Source of the DNA: an uncultured Bacilli bacterium
GTDB lineage: Bacteria > Bacillota_I > Bacilli_A > RF39 > UBA660
Direction: 5' to 3'
Length of the DNA stretch: 31,121 nt
Assembly (NCBI GenBank): GCA_934129885.1
Contig: CAKOWU010000010.1
Span: 1-31,121, forward strand
In this document: piece by piece, positions 1-6,560 of the stretch
Position numbering within the stretch: position 1 is the stretch's first letter
Layout of the letters: the number at the start of each line of letters is the position of its first letter
Notes under the pieces: model-generated
What the model was told of the DNA's origin: nothing
Database searches by the model: none
Seen by the model: only the letters and a program-made list of their open reading frames with translations
Program-made: the position numbers and the translations under genes

Positions 1-16
1 TATTGTCATAACTCAT
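1..16 (-). CDS. Possible 5' end of a protein cut by the window edge
   Basis: An ATG at 16 on the minus strand begins M-S-Y-D-N and runs off the left edge. It is preceded by the purine-rich stretch AAGAAAGGAAAG at ribosome-site distance. It lies just downstream of the tRNA-Gly terminator, so it would be a separate transcription unit. Only five codons are visible and nothing can be said about function; a second ATG at 9 is an alternative start. Confidence 0.35.
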
Positions 17-37
17 CACTTTCCTTTCTTAAATAAC

Positions 38-62
38 AAAAAAACTAACTATTTCTAGTTAG
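38..62 (-). terminator. Rho-independent terminator of tRNA-Gly
   Basis: Read on the minus strand, a perfect 7-bp stem (CTAACTA/TAGTTAG, 45-62) with a GAAA loop is followed directly by seven T. It lies about 45 bases after the tRNA CCA end. Confidence 0.85.
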
Positions 63-74
63 CATTTATTACTT

Positions 75-95
75 AAGCTCGAAAAGTTCGAGCTT
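75..95 (-). repeat. Perfect 9-bp hairpin between tRNA-Gly and its terminator
   Basis: AAGCTCGAA and TTCGAGCTT form a perfect 9-bp inverted repeat around a 3-base loop, ten bases downstream of the tRNA 3' CCA. No T-run follows, so it is not itself a classical terminator. It may be a 3' trailer structure relevant to tRNA processing (inference). Confidence 0.6.
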
Positions 96-105
96 CCTAT
101 CAATC

Positions 106-180
106 TGGAGCAAGTGACCAGAATCGAACTGGCATCCTAGCCTTGGCAAGGCCATGTACTAACCATTGTACTACACCTGC
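106..180 (-). tRNA. tRNA-Gly, anticodon GCC
   Basis: The minus strand folds as a full cloverleaf. The acceptor stem is GCAGGTG/CACTTGC (one G-T pair), the discriminator base is T and the CCA end is encoded. The anticodon stem TGGCC/GGCTA holds the loop TTGCCAA, with GCC at 145-147. The T loop TTCGATT sits in a G-CCAG/CTGG-T stem. GCC reads GGC and GGT glycine codons. It has its own promoter overlapping the end of gltX, so it can be made independently of that gene. No other tRNA was seen in the window. Confidence 0.95.
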
Positions 181-208
181 ATATATAAGAACCAACAAGT
201 TCCTATAC

Positions 209-237
209 ATTATATAATATTTTTTTACAATTGTAAA
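209..237 (-). promoter_or_regulatory. Promoter of tRNA-Gly
   Basis: Minus strand TTTACA (232-237), 17-base spacer, TATAAT (209-214). Predicted start is near 202, about 22 bases before the mature tRNA. The -35 box overlaps the last codons of gltX. Confidence 0.8.
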
Positions 238-1871
238 GCACTTTCAAACCTTTTTTTAATTCTTTCTTTACCAAACAACTTCATAATCTCATATAAATCA
301 GGCGTCATAGATTTAGAAGTAAGAGCAACCCTAAGTACCATACTAATATCAGTAATATTTCCTTTATACTTATCAGGATTATTTTTGTAATCTTTCATAT
401 TCGCAGCATAACCTAATCTTTCTGCTAAACTTTGCATGCCTTCAAACCATGTATCTTTATCATCTGCATCATTATAATACTCATTAATATATAATTCTAA
501 AATTTCTTTAATAGCCTCTTTATCAGTAACGTTTTGCCACTCATAATTTACACCGTTAAAAAGTTCATCGTACATATACCACATTTGGTTTTTTGTGTCC
601 GCAAAATAAGCAATATCTTTTCTAGGTTTCTTCTGCTCTCTTTCAATATTAAATACATTTGTACTGTAATCTTTATATTTAATAAGTAACTTTGCAAAAT
701 CTTCATCATACTCATTAGCCCAGTTTAAAGCCATATCATATACCTTATCAGCAGTTAAACCACTAATATAATTTTTACAAATATTAATTAACTTATCATA
801 GTCAAATAAAGTGCCACCAGTACTCATCTTCTTAAAATCAAGAATAAATTCTTCTGGAGATTTATCTTTATTTTGCGTTAGCCACATTTCAAAATTTGAA
901 TTTGCAACCGTCTCTAAATAAAGCATAACAGCCTTATTAGGAATTCCTTTTTCATGATAAAAACTAATTGCGGCCTCTTTATCTTTTCTTTTAGATAACT
1001 TTCTTCTACTATTACCTTCTTCTATCATTAAGGGTGATATATGAGCGTATTTAGGTGTTTTAAACCCAAGCATAATAAATAATTGTATATGTAAAGGGAC
1101 ACTAGGAAACCATTCATCTCCTCTTATTATATGGGTAGTATGCATCAAATGATCATCAACAGCATGTGCAAAATGATATGTAGGAAGGCCGTCAGATTTA
1201 ATAATAGGGATATCCATATCATTGCTTGGCATTTGGGTTTTTCCTTTAATACAATCCTTTATTGTAATCTTTTTATTAAAATCACCATCAGACTTAAGTC
1301 TAATAATATATTTTTCACCATTTTTAATTTTTTTTATAGCTTCTTCCATAGAAAGACCACGACACCTAGCCCACTTACCATAATAACCTATTCTCTCTTT
1401 CTTTTTTTCTTGCTCTTCTCTATCTCTTTTATTATCATTTTCAGAACAAAAGCAAGGATAAGCCTTATCTTCAGCAATCAACTTTCTAGCATACGCAAAA
1501 TAGATGTCTTTTCTCTCACTTTGAGTATATGGCCCATAAACTCCTTTATCACCAACTTTAGTAACTCCTTCATCAAAAGAAATACCAAAGTTGTTTAAAT
1601 CATCAATAATTTTGTTAACGCCATCATCAATACTTCTTTTTTGATCAGTATCCTCTATTCTTAAAAACAAAACTCCATCAGTTTGTTTTGCCATTTTATA
1701 GGCAATAAACGCTGAATATAAAGCGCCAATATGCACAAATCCAGTAGGACTAGGTGCATACCTTGTAACAATAGCACCATCATTTAAGTTTCTCTCAGGA
1801 TATTTTTCTTCATAATAATTATAATCGTGCTCCCCAGGTAATAAAAAATTCGCAAATTCTTCTCTTGTCAT
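225..1871 (-). CDS. gltX: Glutamate--tRNA ligase
   Basis: Charges tRNA with glutamate in the cytoplasm. The 548-residue protein is a class I aminoacyl-tRNA synthetase. Its N-terminus reads YAPSPTGFVHIGALYSAF, containing the HIGH-type ATP-binding motif (HIGA), and is followed by LRIEDTD. The KMSKS-type loop is KLSKRKD at about residue 290, and the second half is the helical anticodon-binding region. The length is a little above the usual 480-500 residues, as in several clostridial homologues. The start is ATG with AGGAAAG just upstream and its own promoter at 1896-1924. Whether it is discriminating, or also charges tRNA-Gln for the amidotransferase route, cannot be judged here. It is followed by tRNA-Gly, which has its own promoter. 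Confidence 0.97.
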   Translation of the reverse strand: MTREEFANFLLPGEHDYNYYEEKYPERNLNDGAIVTRYAPSPTGFVHIGALYSAFIAYKMAKQTDGVLFLRIEDTDQKRSIDDGVNKIIDDLNNFGISFDEGVTKVGDKGVYGPYTQSERKDIYFAYARKLIAEDKAYPCFCSENDNKRDREEQEKKKERIGYYGKWARCRGLSMEEAIKKIKNGEKYIIRLKSDGDFNKKITIKDCIKGKTQMPSNDMDIPIIKSDGLPTYHFAHAVDDHLMHTTHIIRGDEWFPSVPLHIQLFIMLGFKTPKYAHISPLMIEEGNSRRKLSKRKDKEAAISFYHEKGIPNKAVMLYLETVANSNFEMWLTQNKDKSPEEFILDFKKMSTGGTLFDYDKLINICKNYISGLTADKVYDMALNWANEYDEDFAKLLIKYKDYSTNVFNIEREQKKPRKDIAYFADTKNQMWYMYDELFNGVNYEWQNVTDKEAIKEILELYINEYYNDADDKDTWFEGMQSLAERLGYAANMKDYKNNPDKYKGNITDISMVLRVALTSKSMTPDLYEIMKLFGKERIKKRFESALQL

Positions 1872-1895
1872 AAAATCTTTCCTTTCATTGCTTAT

Positions 1896-1924
1896 ATTAT
1901 CTTATATTTTTGTACAAAAATCAA
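1896..1924 (-). promoter_or_regulatory. Promoter of gltX
   Basis: Minus strand TTGATT (1919-1924), 17-base spacer, GATAAT (1896-1901), then a short leader to the gltX ribosome site. The leader is too short for a T-box. Confidence 0.65.
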
Positions 1925-1931
1925 CTCTATT

Positions 1932-1964
1932 AAAAACAAAACGACTAAAATCGTTTTGTTTTTT
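1932..1964 (-). terminator. Terminator of the LCP gene
   Basis: A perfect 13-bp inverted repeat (AAAAACAAAACGA / TCGTTTTGTTTTT, 1932-1944 with 1951-1963) has a 6-base loop and ends in a T-run on the minus strand. It lies two bases after the LCP stop codon. Confidence 0.85.
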
Positions 1965-1965
1965 A

Positions 1966-4023
1966 CTAATCATTAGGTTTAGTAGTTGTTCCTGTAGAAC
2001 CGCCATCTCCTCCAGTTACTCCGCTATCACCTGCGTCAGTGCTATCTCCATCATTATTATTTCCATCATTCCCCTTATCACTATTTGAAGAAGAACCATT
2101 ACTAGTACTACTGGAAGAACTACTAGATGTACTATTAGAAGAATTACTTATCTTATTTGAGGCAGTAGAATTACTAGAAGCTATTTTATTGCTAGTTGAA
2201 CCTCCACCAGAAAGTCTAACAGTAATACTACTTACATCCTCAACATTAGAGCCTTCTGGAACATTTTGAGAAATAACAGTACCACTACCGCCAGTAGCAT
2301 TTACCTTAATTCCATTCGCACTACAGAATGAATTAACATAACTTAAAGATTGTCCAACAAAACTAGGAACTAAAATCACGCTTTTTTTAGAAGTAACATC
2401 CTTACCAATTACTTCTTCTTCATAAGGCTCATTGATATTAAAACTAAATTTTTTAATTTTTTTAACTTTCTTAATACCTAGATTTTCTTTCATTGCATCG
2501 CTTACTGCCTTTACACTATCGTCGTAGAGAACATAATTATAAAGTGATAAATTAGTAGCTCCATAATCATAAATTCTTTGATCATATCCATTTAAATAAA
2601 GTCTTTGCATTCCAAGAAGATCTGCCATACTAGCATTTTCACTACTTTTAGATGCTAAATCTTTAAATACATTGTATAAAGATAATATTTCATCAGTACT
2701 CATATTGGTAGACATATTATTACTAAGCGTATCAAGTAATGAATAAACTTCGTCCAAATTATCAATCTGTTTTAATTTATTAAGTAATGCCTTTACAACT
2801 TCTTGCTGATGTTGTCCTCTGACAAAATCATTACTATTATAATTCGTCCATTTTGCCGAACACATACTTGGATTAGGATGCCTATTACGTGAATATGCCA
2901 ATGCCTGTTCACCATTTAAAGTTTGCTTACCCTTTTCTATGTAAACAGTCTTGTCTCCCCACTGTCTATCACTATTTTGTTCACAAAGATTATATGGAAC
3001 ATCAATATCTACACCACCAAGTGTATCAACAAGTTCTACTACACCTTTAAAGTTAATTTTAACATTATAATCAATTTCTACATCTAAAAGATTTTCTATA
3101 GTCTGTTCCATGCATTCTTCGCCTTTCCAAGCTGCATGAGTAATCTTATTTTTCCTTTGATTAGCAAAGCATGCGATAGGAACATAAGAATCACGAGGAA
3201 TACTTAAAATAGTTGCATTTAAAGTATCAGGGTTAAAGGTAAGAACCATTAAAGAATCTCCATTAAATGCACTATTTTCAATACCTTCTTTTTCAGAATC
3301 CACGCCCATTAATAAAATAGTAATTGGTTCATTAATGCTTTTGCCACTTTTAGTAGTAGACTCCTTTTTTACTTTTTTTGTTTTAGTATAAATAATTTTA
3401 GTCTTATCCGCTAAATCTTCGTATCCTTCAATACTACCATACATAATAGTATAATTAGTAGGTACAAATGCATAATCAATATCGCCTTTCTCCAAAGCAT
3501 CTATCATGGCAATAAAATCAGAATAATTTTCTGTATCATTAGTAAGTGACTTATTCTTGATTACGCTTTTAGGAATAATATATCCTTCATAACTAGTTTT
3601 ATCTTCTAAAATACCAATCTTACCATCTTTAACATCATCGATAGCCTCTACCTTACTATCTGCAAGAACAATCATACTAGATGAATAAGTCTTATAATCA
3701 TCACTCGCCGTAACTTTCTTTAAAGAGCCATAAATTGTTCCAATATTATAGGCTGCAAAACCTTCCACGAAAGATAAAAGCAATGATAAAATAATAACAA
3801 CAATTAATTTACCCATTTTACCTTTTTTCTTAAACCTAAAGATAAGAAAAACAAACAACAAAGCGATAACGCCAATTACCACCATAGCACACATTCTAAG
3901 TGTATCTTCAATATTATTAAGTAAAGATAAATTATATATAATAAATCCACTAGCACCTATCAATATAAGTGAAATAATCAAAATAATAAAAGTCAAAAAT
4001 TTATTTCCACTTTTTCTCTTCAT
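1966..4023 (-). CDS. LCP-family cell-wall glycopolymer transferase with a C-terminal PASTA domain
   Basis: LytR-CpsA-Psr proteins move lipid-linked anionic polymers onto peptidoglycan outside the cell. The order is: three hydrophobic segments (about residues 8-30, 42-62, 72-95); an extracytoplasmic segment (about 100-220) resembling a solute-binding-protein lobe, with IDDVKDGKIGILEDKTSYEG and DALEKGDIDYAFV; the LCP catalytic domain (about 228-480); a PASTA domain (about 565-630, VPSFVGQSLSYVNSFCSANG); and a Ser/Asn/Gly/Asp-rich tail of about 60 residues. The LCP domain carries LLMGVDSE, GDSLMVLTF, ILSIPRDSYV, NKITHAA, TLGGVDIDVPY, ALAYSRNRH and DFVRGQHQQEV. The frame opens at a GTG at 4029, but AGGAGG at 4031-4036 fits the ATG at 4023 with 7-base spacing, so I chose 4023. 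Monocistronic, with its own promoter and terminator. Confidence 0.93.
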   Translation of the reverse strand: MKRKSGNKFLTFIILIISLILIGASGFIIYNLSLLNNIEDTLRMCAMVVIGVIALLFVFLIFRFKKKGKMGKLIVVIILSLLLSFVEGFAAYNIGTIYGSLKKVTASDDYKTYSSSMIVLADSKVEAIDDVKDGKIGILEDKTSYEGYIIPKSVIKNKSLTNDTENYSDFIAMIDALEKGDIDYAFVPTNYTIMYGSIEGYEDLADKTKIIYTKTKKVKKESTTKSGKSINEPITILLMGVDSEKEGIENSAFNGDSLMVLTFNPDTLNATILSIPRDSYVPIACFANQRKNKITHAAWKGEECMEQTIENLLDVEIDYNVKINFKGVVELVDTLGGVDIDVPYNLCEQNSDRQWGDKTVYIEKGKQTLNGEQALAYSRNRHPNPSMCSAKWTNYNSNDFVRGQHQQEVVKALLNKLKQIDNLDEVYSLLDTLSNNMSTNMSTDEILSLYNVFKDLASKSSENASMADLLGMQRLYLNGYDQRIYDYGATNLSLYNYVLYDDSVKAVSDAMKENLGIKKVKKIKKFSFNINEPYEEEVIGKDVTSKKSVILVPSFVGQSLSYVNSFCSANGIKVNATGGSGTVISQNVPEGSNVEDVSSITVRLSGGGSTSNKIASSNSTASNKISNSSNSTSSSSSSSTSNGSSSNSDKGNDGNNNDGDSTDAGDSGVTGGDGGSTGTTTKPND

Positions 4024-4048
4024 AATCACGCCTCCTGGTACTTTAATA

Positions 4049-4077
4049 ATTATAAACTAAATTTCATATTAAAACAA
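4049..4077 (-). promoter_or_regulatory. Promoter of the LCP gene
   Basis: Minus strand TTGTTT (4072-4077), 17-base spacer, TATAAT (4049-4054), about 20 bases upstream of the ribosome site. The remaining stretch 4078-4244 holds no gene I can support. Confidence 0.7.
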
Positions 4078-4244
4078 GTATAAAATAAAAATTTATACGT
4101 TTAGCGCTATTATACTACGTTGTGTAAAATTCGATGTCCTAATATCTATACTACCACCAATTTAGGAAATCCATAGTTTTTAAATTTTTTGCAGGAAGGT
4201 TTACTATTTTTATAAGATACGCATATTCATATAATGTATTGTAT

Positions 4245-4272
4245 AATAAAAGAAAGCCTAAATGACTTTCTT
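4245..4272 (-). terminator. Terminator of the small membrane-protein pair
   Basis: Stem AAGAAAG/CTTTCTT (4250-4256 with 4266-4272) with a 9-base loop, followed on the minus strand by TTTATTAT. It overlaps the stop codon of the 40-residue gene. Confidence 0.55.
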
Positions 4273-4393
4273 AATAATAAATACAAGAGCCTAATAGAAT
4301 TGCTAGTAAAATATATAATACTAAAATTATTAAATATCCACTGTTATTGCGAGTACATGTATTAGAACATGTATTTTCATTGTTACAAGCCAT
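4271..4393 (-). CDS. 40-residue cysteine-containing membrane microprotein
   Basis: This short frame encodes 40 residues. There is a polar head with three cysteines (MACNNENTCSNTCTRNNS), then one hydrophobic helix (GYLIILVLYILLAILLGSC), then IYY at the end. A GGGGG-containing ribosome site lies about 10 bases before the ATG. It starts 25 bases after the stop of the similar 27-residue gene and the pair ends in a hairpin terminator. The Cys-rich head plus a single LVLYILL-type helix resembles the YjcZ-type small sporulation proteins of Bacillus, which are also usually missed by gene finders. The family match is by eye and the function is unknown. Confidence 0.7.
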   Translation of the reverse strand: MACNNENTCSNTCTRNNSGYLIILVLYILLAILLGSCIYY

Positions 4394-4418
4394 AAATAAT
4401 TACCCCCTTCTTTTTATT

Positions 4419-4502
4419 TTAAATATATGCTCCAAGTATGATTATTAAAAGAATAAATAAAACTAATACGATTGCCGCTGCACTTACACCTGTGTTACAC
4501 AT
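4419..4502 (-). CDS. 27-residue YjcZ-like membrane microprotein
   Basis: The whole protein is a short head MCNTGVSAAA followed by one hydrophobic helix (IVLVLFILLIIILGAYI). The segment VLVLFILLIII is very close to the FALIVVLFILLIIVG core of YjcZ-family small sporulation proteins, as I remember that family. An excellent AGGAGG (4512-4517) sits 9 bases before the ATG, which argues strongly for translation. It is the first gene of a two-gene unit of tiny membrane proteins, with a mother-cell-sigma-like promoter upstream (4533-4560). The length is at the low end for the family. Function unknown. Confidence 0.75.
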   Translation of the reverse strand: MCNTGVSAAAIVLVLFILLIIILGAYI

Positions 4503-4532
4503 TTAAATCATCCTCCTTTTTACCTTTCACAT

Positions 4533-4560
4533 TATTGTATGGTAAATATCAAAAAAAGTG
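4533..4560 (-). promoter_or_regulatory. Possible SigE/SigK-type promoter of the microprotein pair
   Basis: The minus strand has CATACAATA (4533-4541), which fits the SigK -10 pattern CATANNNTA and the SigE -10 CATACANT. An AC dinucleotide (4558-4559) lies 16 bases upstream, as expected for SigK. No good SigA -35 is present. Short motifs like this occur by chance, so this is suggestive only. Confidence 0.4.
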
Positions 4561-4565
4561 ATTAA

Positions 4566-4597
4566 AATAAAAGAAAAAGTTCTTACTCGAACTTTTT
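4566..4597 (-). terminator. Terminator of prsA
   Basis: Stem AAAAAGTTC/GAACTTTTT (4574-4582 with 4589-4597), 6-base loop, followed by CTTTTATTTT on the minus strand, just after the prsA stop. Confidence 0.8.
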
Positions 4598-4601
4598 TCT
4601 A

Positions 4602-5612
4602 TTAATTTGTAGTTGCTGTAGAACTAGTTGCATTTTTATCTTTTTCTAAATCAGATTTAACAGCAGCATTATAATCCTTTTCTATTTCACTATCTTTGAT
4701 GCTCATTTTATATTTTTCACGAAGTGCAATCATAGCCTGTGTTTCAAGCGTACTGTCTTCGTCTATCTTTTCATCAACAAGTTTAGAAACAATGGTGTCT
4801 TTTACATCTTTTAATTTTGGCTTTTCTTTTTGACTTTCACGATAAATTATATGATAACCATATTCAGTTTTTATTGGTTCAGAGGTGTATTTTCCGTCTT
4901 CAAGTTTATTTGTAGCGTCCCAGAATTCGTCTACTACTTCACCATATGTTACGGTAAGAGCACCACCTTTAGAAGCTGTACCAGAGTCATCAGAATATTT
5001 TTTAGCAAGGTCTTCAAATTTAGCACCTTTATCTAGTTTTTTGATCAACTTCTCAGCTTCTTTTTTAGCTTTCTTTTCAGCTTCTTCTTTTTCTTCGTCA
5101 GACATGTCATCTTTTGTTTCTGGAGCGATTAAGATATGTTTTGCCTCTATATCGCCATAAATGTTATCTTCATAATATTTATCAATTTCAGCATCAGTTA
5201 GATTATCTTCTACATAACTTTCAGTCGCGGCTTTCTTCTTATATTGAATTATAAGAGAGTCTTTAAATTCATCTTCGTTAGCATATCCAGATTTATTAAG
5301 AGCCTCTTCAAAATCCATTCCGTAGTTTTTATACTGTGTCTTGTAAGATTCTAGTTGTGAATCTGCATAGGTTTCAGCATCTTCGTCTGTTTTTATTTCT
5401 TTATTAAGAATATACTCATCAATCATGTTGACAAGGGCAGTTTCTCCGCCTTGAGATTTTAGTTTGTCATATAAATCTTCAGCGGTAAATTTTTTACCAT
5501 TTAAAGATGCGACAACCTCCTCTCCATTTTTTAAAGTAGTCTCATGCCCGCAGCCAGTAAGACCAAGTGTTAATATAAAAGCACTTAAGATTATTAATGT
5601 TTTTTTCTTCAC
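4602..5612 (-). CDS. prsA: Foldase lipoprotein PrsA (parvulin-type peptidyl-prolyl isomerase)
   Basis: Assists folding of secreted proteins on the outer face of the membrane. The 336-residue protein begins with a lipoprotein signal: MKKK, then a hydrophobic stretch and a lipobox ending LTGC, with Cys at about residue 21. A charged N-terminal helical region (about 35-150) follows. A rotamase (PPIC) domain lies at about 152-265, with the typical IEAKHILI start, AKKYSDDSGTASKGGAL and EYGYHIIY. The tail is Lys/Asp/Thr-rich. The start is GTG at 5612 with AAAGGATG at good distance. It has its own strong promoter and terminator. The two giant secreted proteins nearby would be plausible clients (inference). 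Confidence 0.94.
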   Translation of the reverse strand: MKKKTLIILSAFILTLGLTGCGHETTLKNGEEVVASLNGKKFTAEDLYDKLKSQGGETALVNMIDEYILNKEIKTDEDAETYADSQLESYKTQYKNYGMDFEEALNKSGYANEDEFKDSLIIQYKKKAATESYVEDNLTDAEIDKYYEDNIYGDIEAKHILIAPETKDDMSDEEKEEAEKKAKKEAEKLIKKLDKGAKFEDLAKKYSDDSGTASKGGALTVTYGEVVDEFWDATNKLEDGKYTSEPIKTEYGYHIIYRESQKEKPKLKDVKDTIVSKLVDEKIDEDSTLETQAMIALREKYKMSIKDSEIEKDYNAAVKSDLEKDKNATSSTATTN

Positions 5613-5652
5613 GTTTTGTCATCCTTTCACATATTCGTTTTTCACATTTATA

Positions 5653-5681
5653 ATAATAGCAAATTTAATCTATAAAGTCAA
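5653..5681 (-). promoter_or_regulatory. Promoter of prsA
   Basis: Minus strand TTGACT (5676-5681), 17-base spacer, TATTAT (5653-5658), about 40 bases before the GTG start. Confidence 0.8.
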
Positions 5682-5705
5682 AAATATTGTTCAAATAGTG
5701 TAAAG

Positions 5706-6467
5706 TTACATATTATTTTCACTTAAAAAGGCATTTATTTCTTCTCTTTTATGTCCTTTGGTAAGCATTTTAAGTATAAAATTTGTTTTGAGTTCGTTAC
5801 CTGAATATTTTTTGGAAAGTGTATTATATGCTTTTTCAAATTCTTTATCATTTCTATTTATGGTGATGTTTTCTATAAGATATTTAACTCTTTCTACTGG
5901 GTAGCCCATATTCTTTAAATACAAAAGTAATTTTTGTTTATATACTTTTTCAGAGTATTTGGTACTGCTCTTTGTTTTTTTCTCTAGTATTTTATTTATA
6001 TGATCGTCAATAACTGTATTTGGAATACTTTCTATAACTTTTTCGATTACATCACTATCTATATTATTTAAAATTAAATGCCTTTTTATTTTATATGGAC
6101 CATCTAAACTTAAATTTATTCTATCGTTTACATACATTATTGCATAATTATTATCGTTTATTAAATTTAAGCCTTTTAATTTATTAATAATCTCGCTTTG
6201 TGTATCTGCATTTATTTCATTTTTATTTAAATACTGTCTTACTTCATGTTCGCTTCTAAATCTTTTATTAATAAGTCCTAGAACATTGTTATAAACTTTA
6301 TAATAAGCGTTATCGTCTTTTATTTTTTTTAGTAGTTTATCATTTATAACTTTTTTATATAATAAGTTGTTTTTTATAATAACTTCTTCATAGGTTTTTA
6401 TTTTATCTCCGTTACTTAACGAAAGTATATAGTAGTTATTTTTCTTTATAATTTTTTGTACCTTCAT
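5706..6467 (-). CDS. recX: Regulatory protein RecX
   Basis: RecX binds RecA and limits its filament and recombinase activity. The 253-residue protein has an N-terminal basic beta-rich extension (about 1-55), as in Gram-positive members. Tandem three-helix RecX repeats follow: NVLGLINKRFRSEHEVRQYL, then LINDNNYAIMYVNDRINLSLDGPYKIKRHL, then weaker copies to about residue 240. Signature elements are the R-S-x-x-E-[VL]-x-x-Y-L pattern in the first repeat and the D-x-x-Y-A segment in the second. ATG with AGGTTGA upstream; own promoter. It lies upstream of prsA, which has a separate promoter, so they are neighbours rather than a strict operon. No recA is in the window. Confidence 0.85.
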   Translation of the reverse strand: MKVQKIIKKNNYYILSLSNGDKIKTYEEVIIKNNLLYKKVINDKLLKKIKDDNAYYKVYNNVLGLINKRFRSEHEVRQYLNKNEINADTQSEIINKLKGLNLINDNNYAIMYVNDRINLSLDGPYKIKRHLILNNIDSDVIEKVIESIPNTVIDDHINKILEKKTKSSTKYSEKVYKQKLLLYLKNMGYPVERVKYLIENITINRNDKEFEKAYNTLSKKYSGNELKTNFILKMLTKGHKREEINAFLSENNM

Positions 6468-6488
6468 TTAATCAACCTCACTAGGTTA

Positions 6489-6517
6489 AATATAACATAC
6501 GTTTGTAAAAAGGTCAA
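6489..6517 (-). promoter_or_regulatory. Promoter of recX
   Basis: Minus strand TTGACC (6512-6517), 17-base spacer, TATATT (6489-6494), close to the start codon. I did not see an obvious LexA-type palindrome. Confidence 0.75.
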
Positions 6518-6536
6518 TTATTTTTTTGAATTTACG

Positions 6537-6560
6537 AAAAAAATAGGAGTCTTTCCTATT
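6537..6560 (-). terminator. Terminator of the acidic coiled-coil gene
   Basis: Stem AATAGGA/TCCTATT (6542-6548 with 6554-6560), 5-base loop, then a T-run on the minus strand. It overlaps the stop codon at 6556-6558. Confidence 0.8.

Noticed and set aside
4024..4029. GTG at 4029 as start of the LCP gene
   Set aside because: Only one base separates it from the AGGAGG ribosome site; the ATG at 4023 has normal 7-base spacing.
4100..4130. Second TATAAT near 4104 as another LCP promoter
   Set aside because: No -35 at 16-18 bases; the nearest TTTACA is only 8 bases away, while the box at 4049-4054 has a proper partner.
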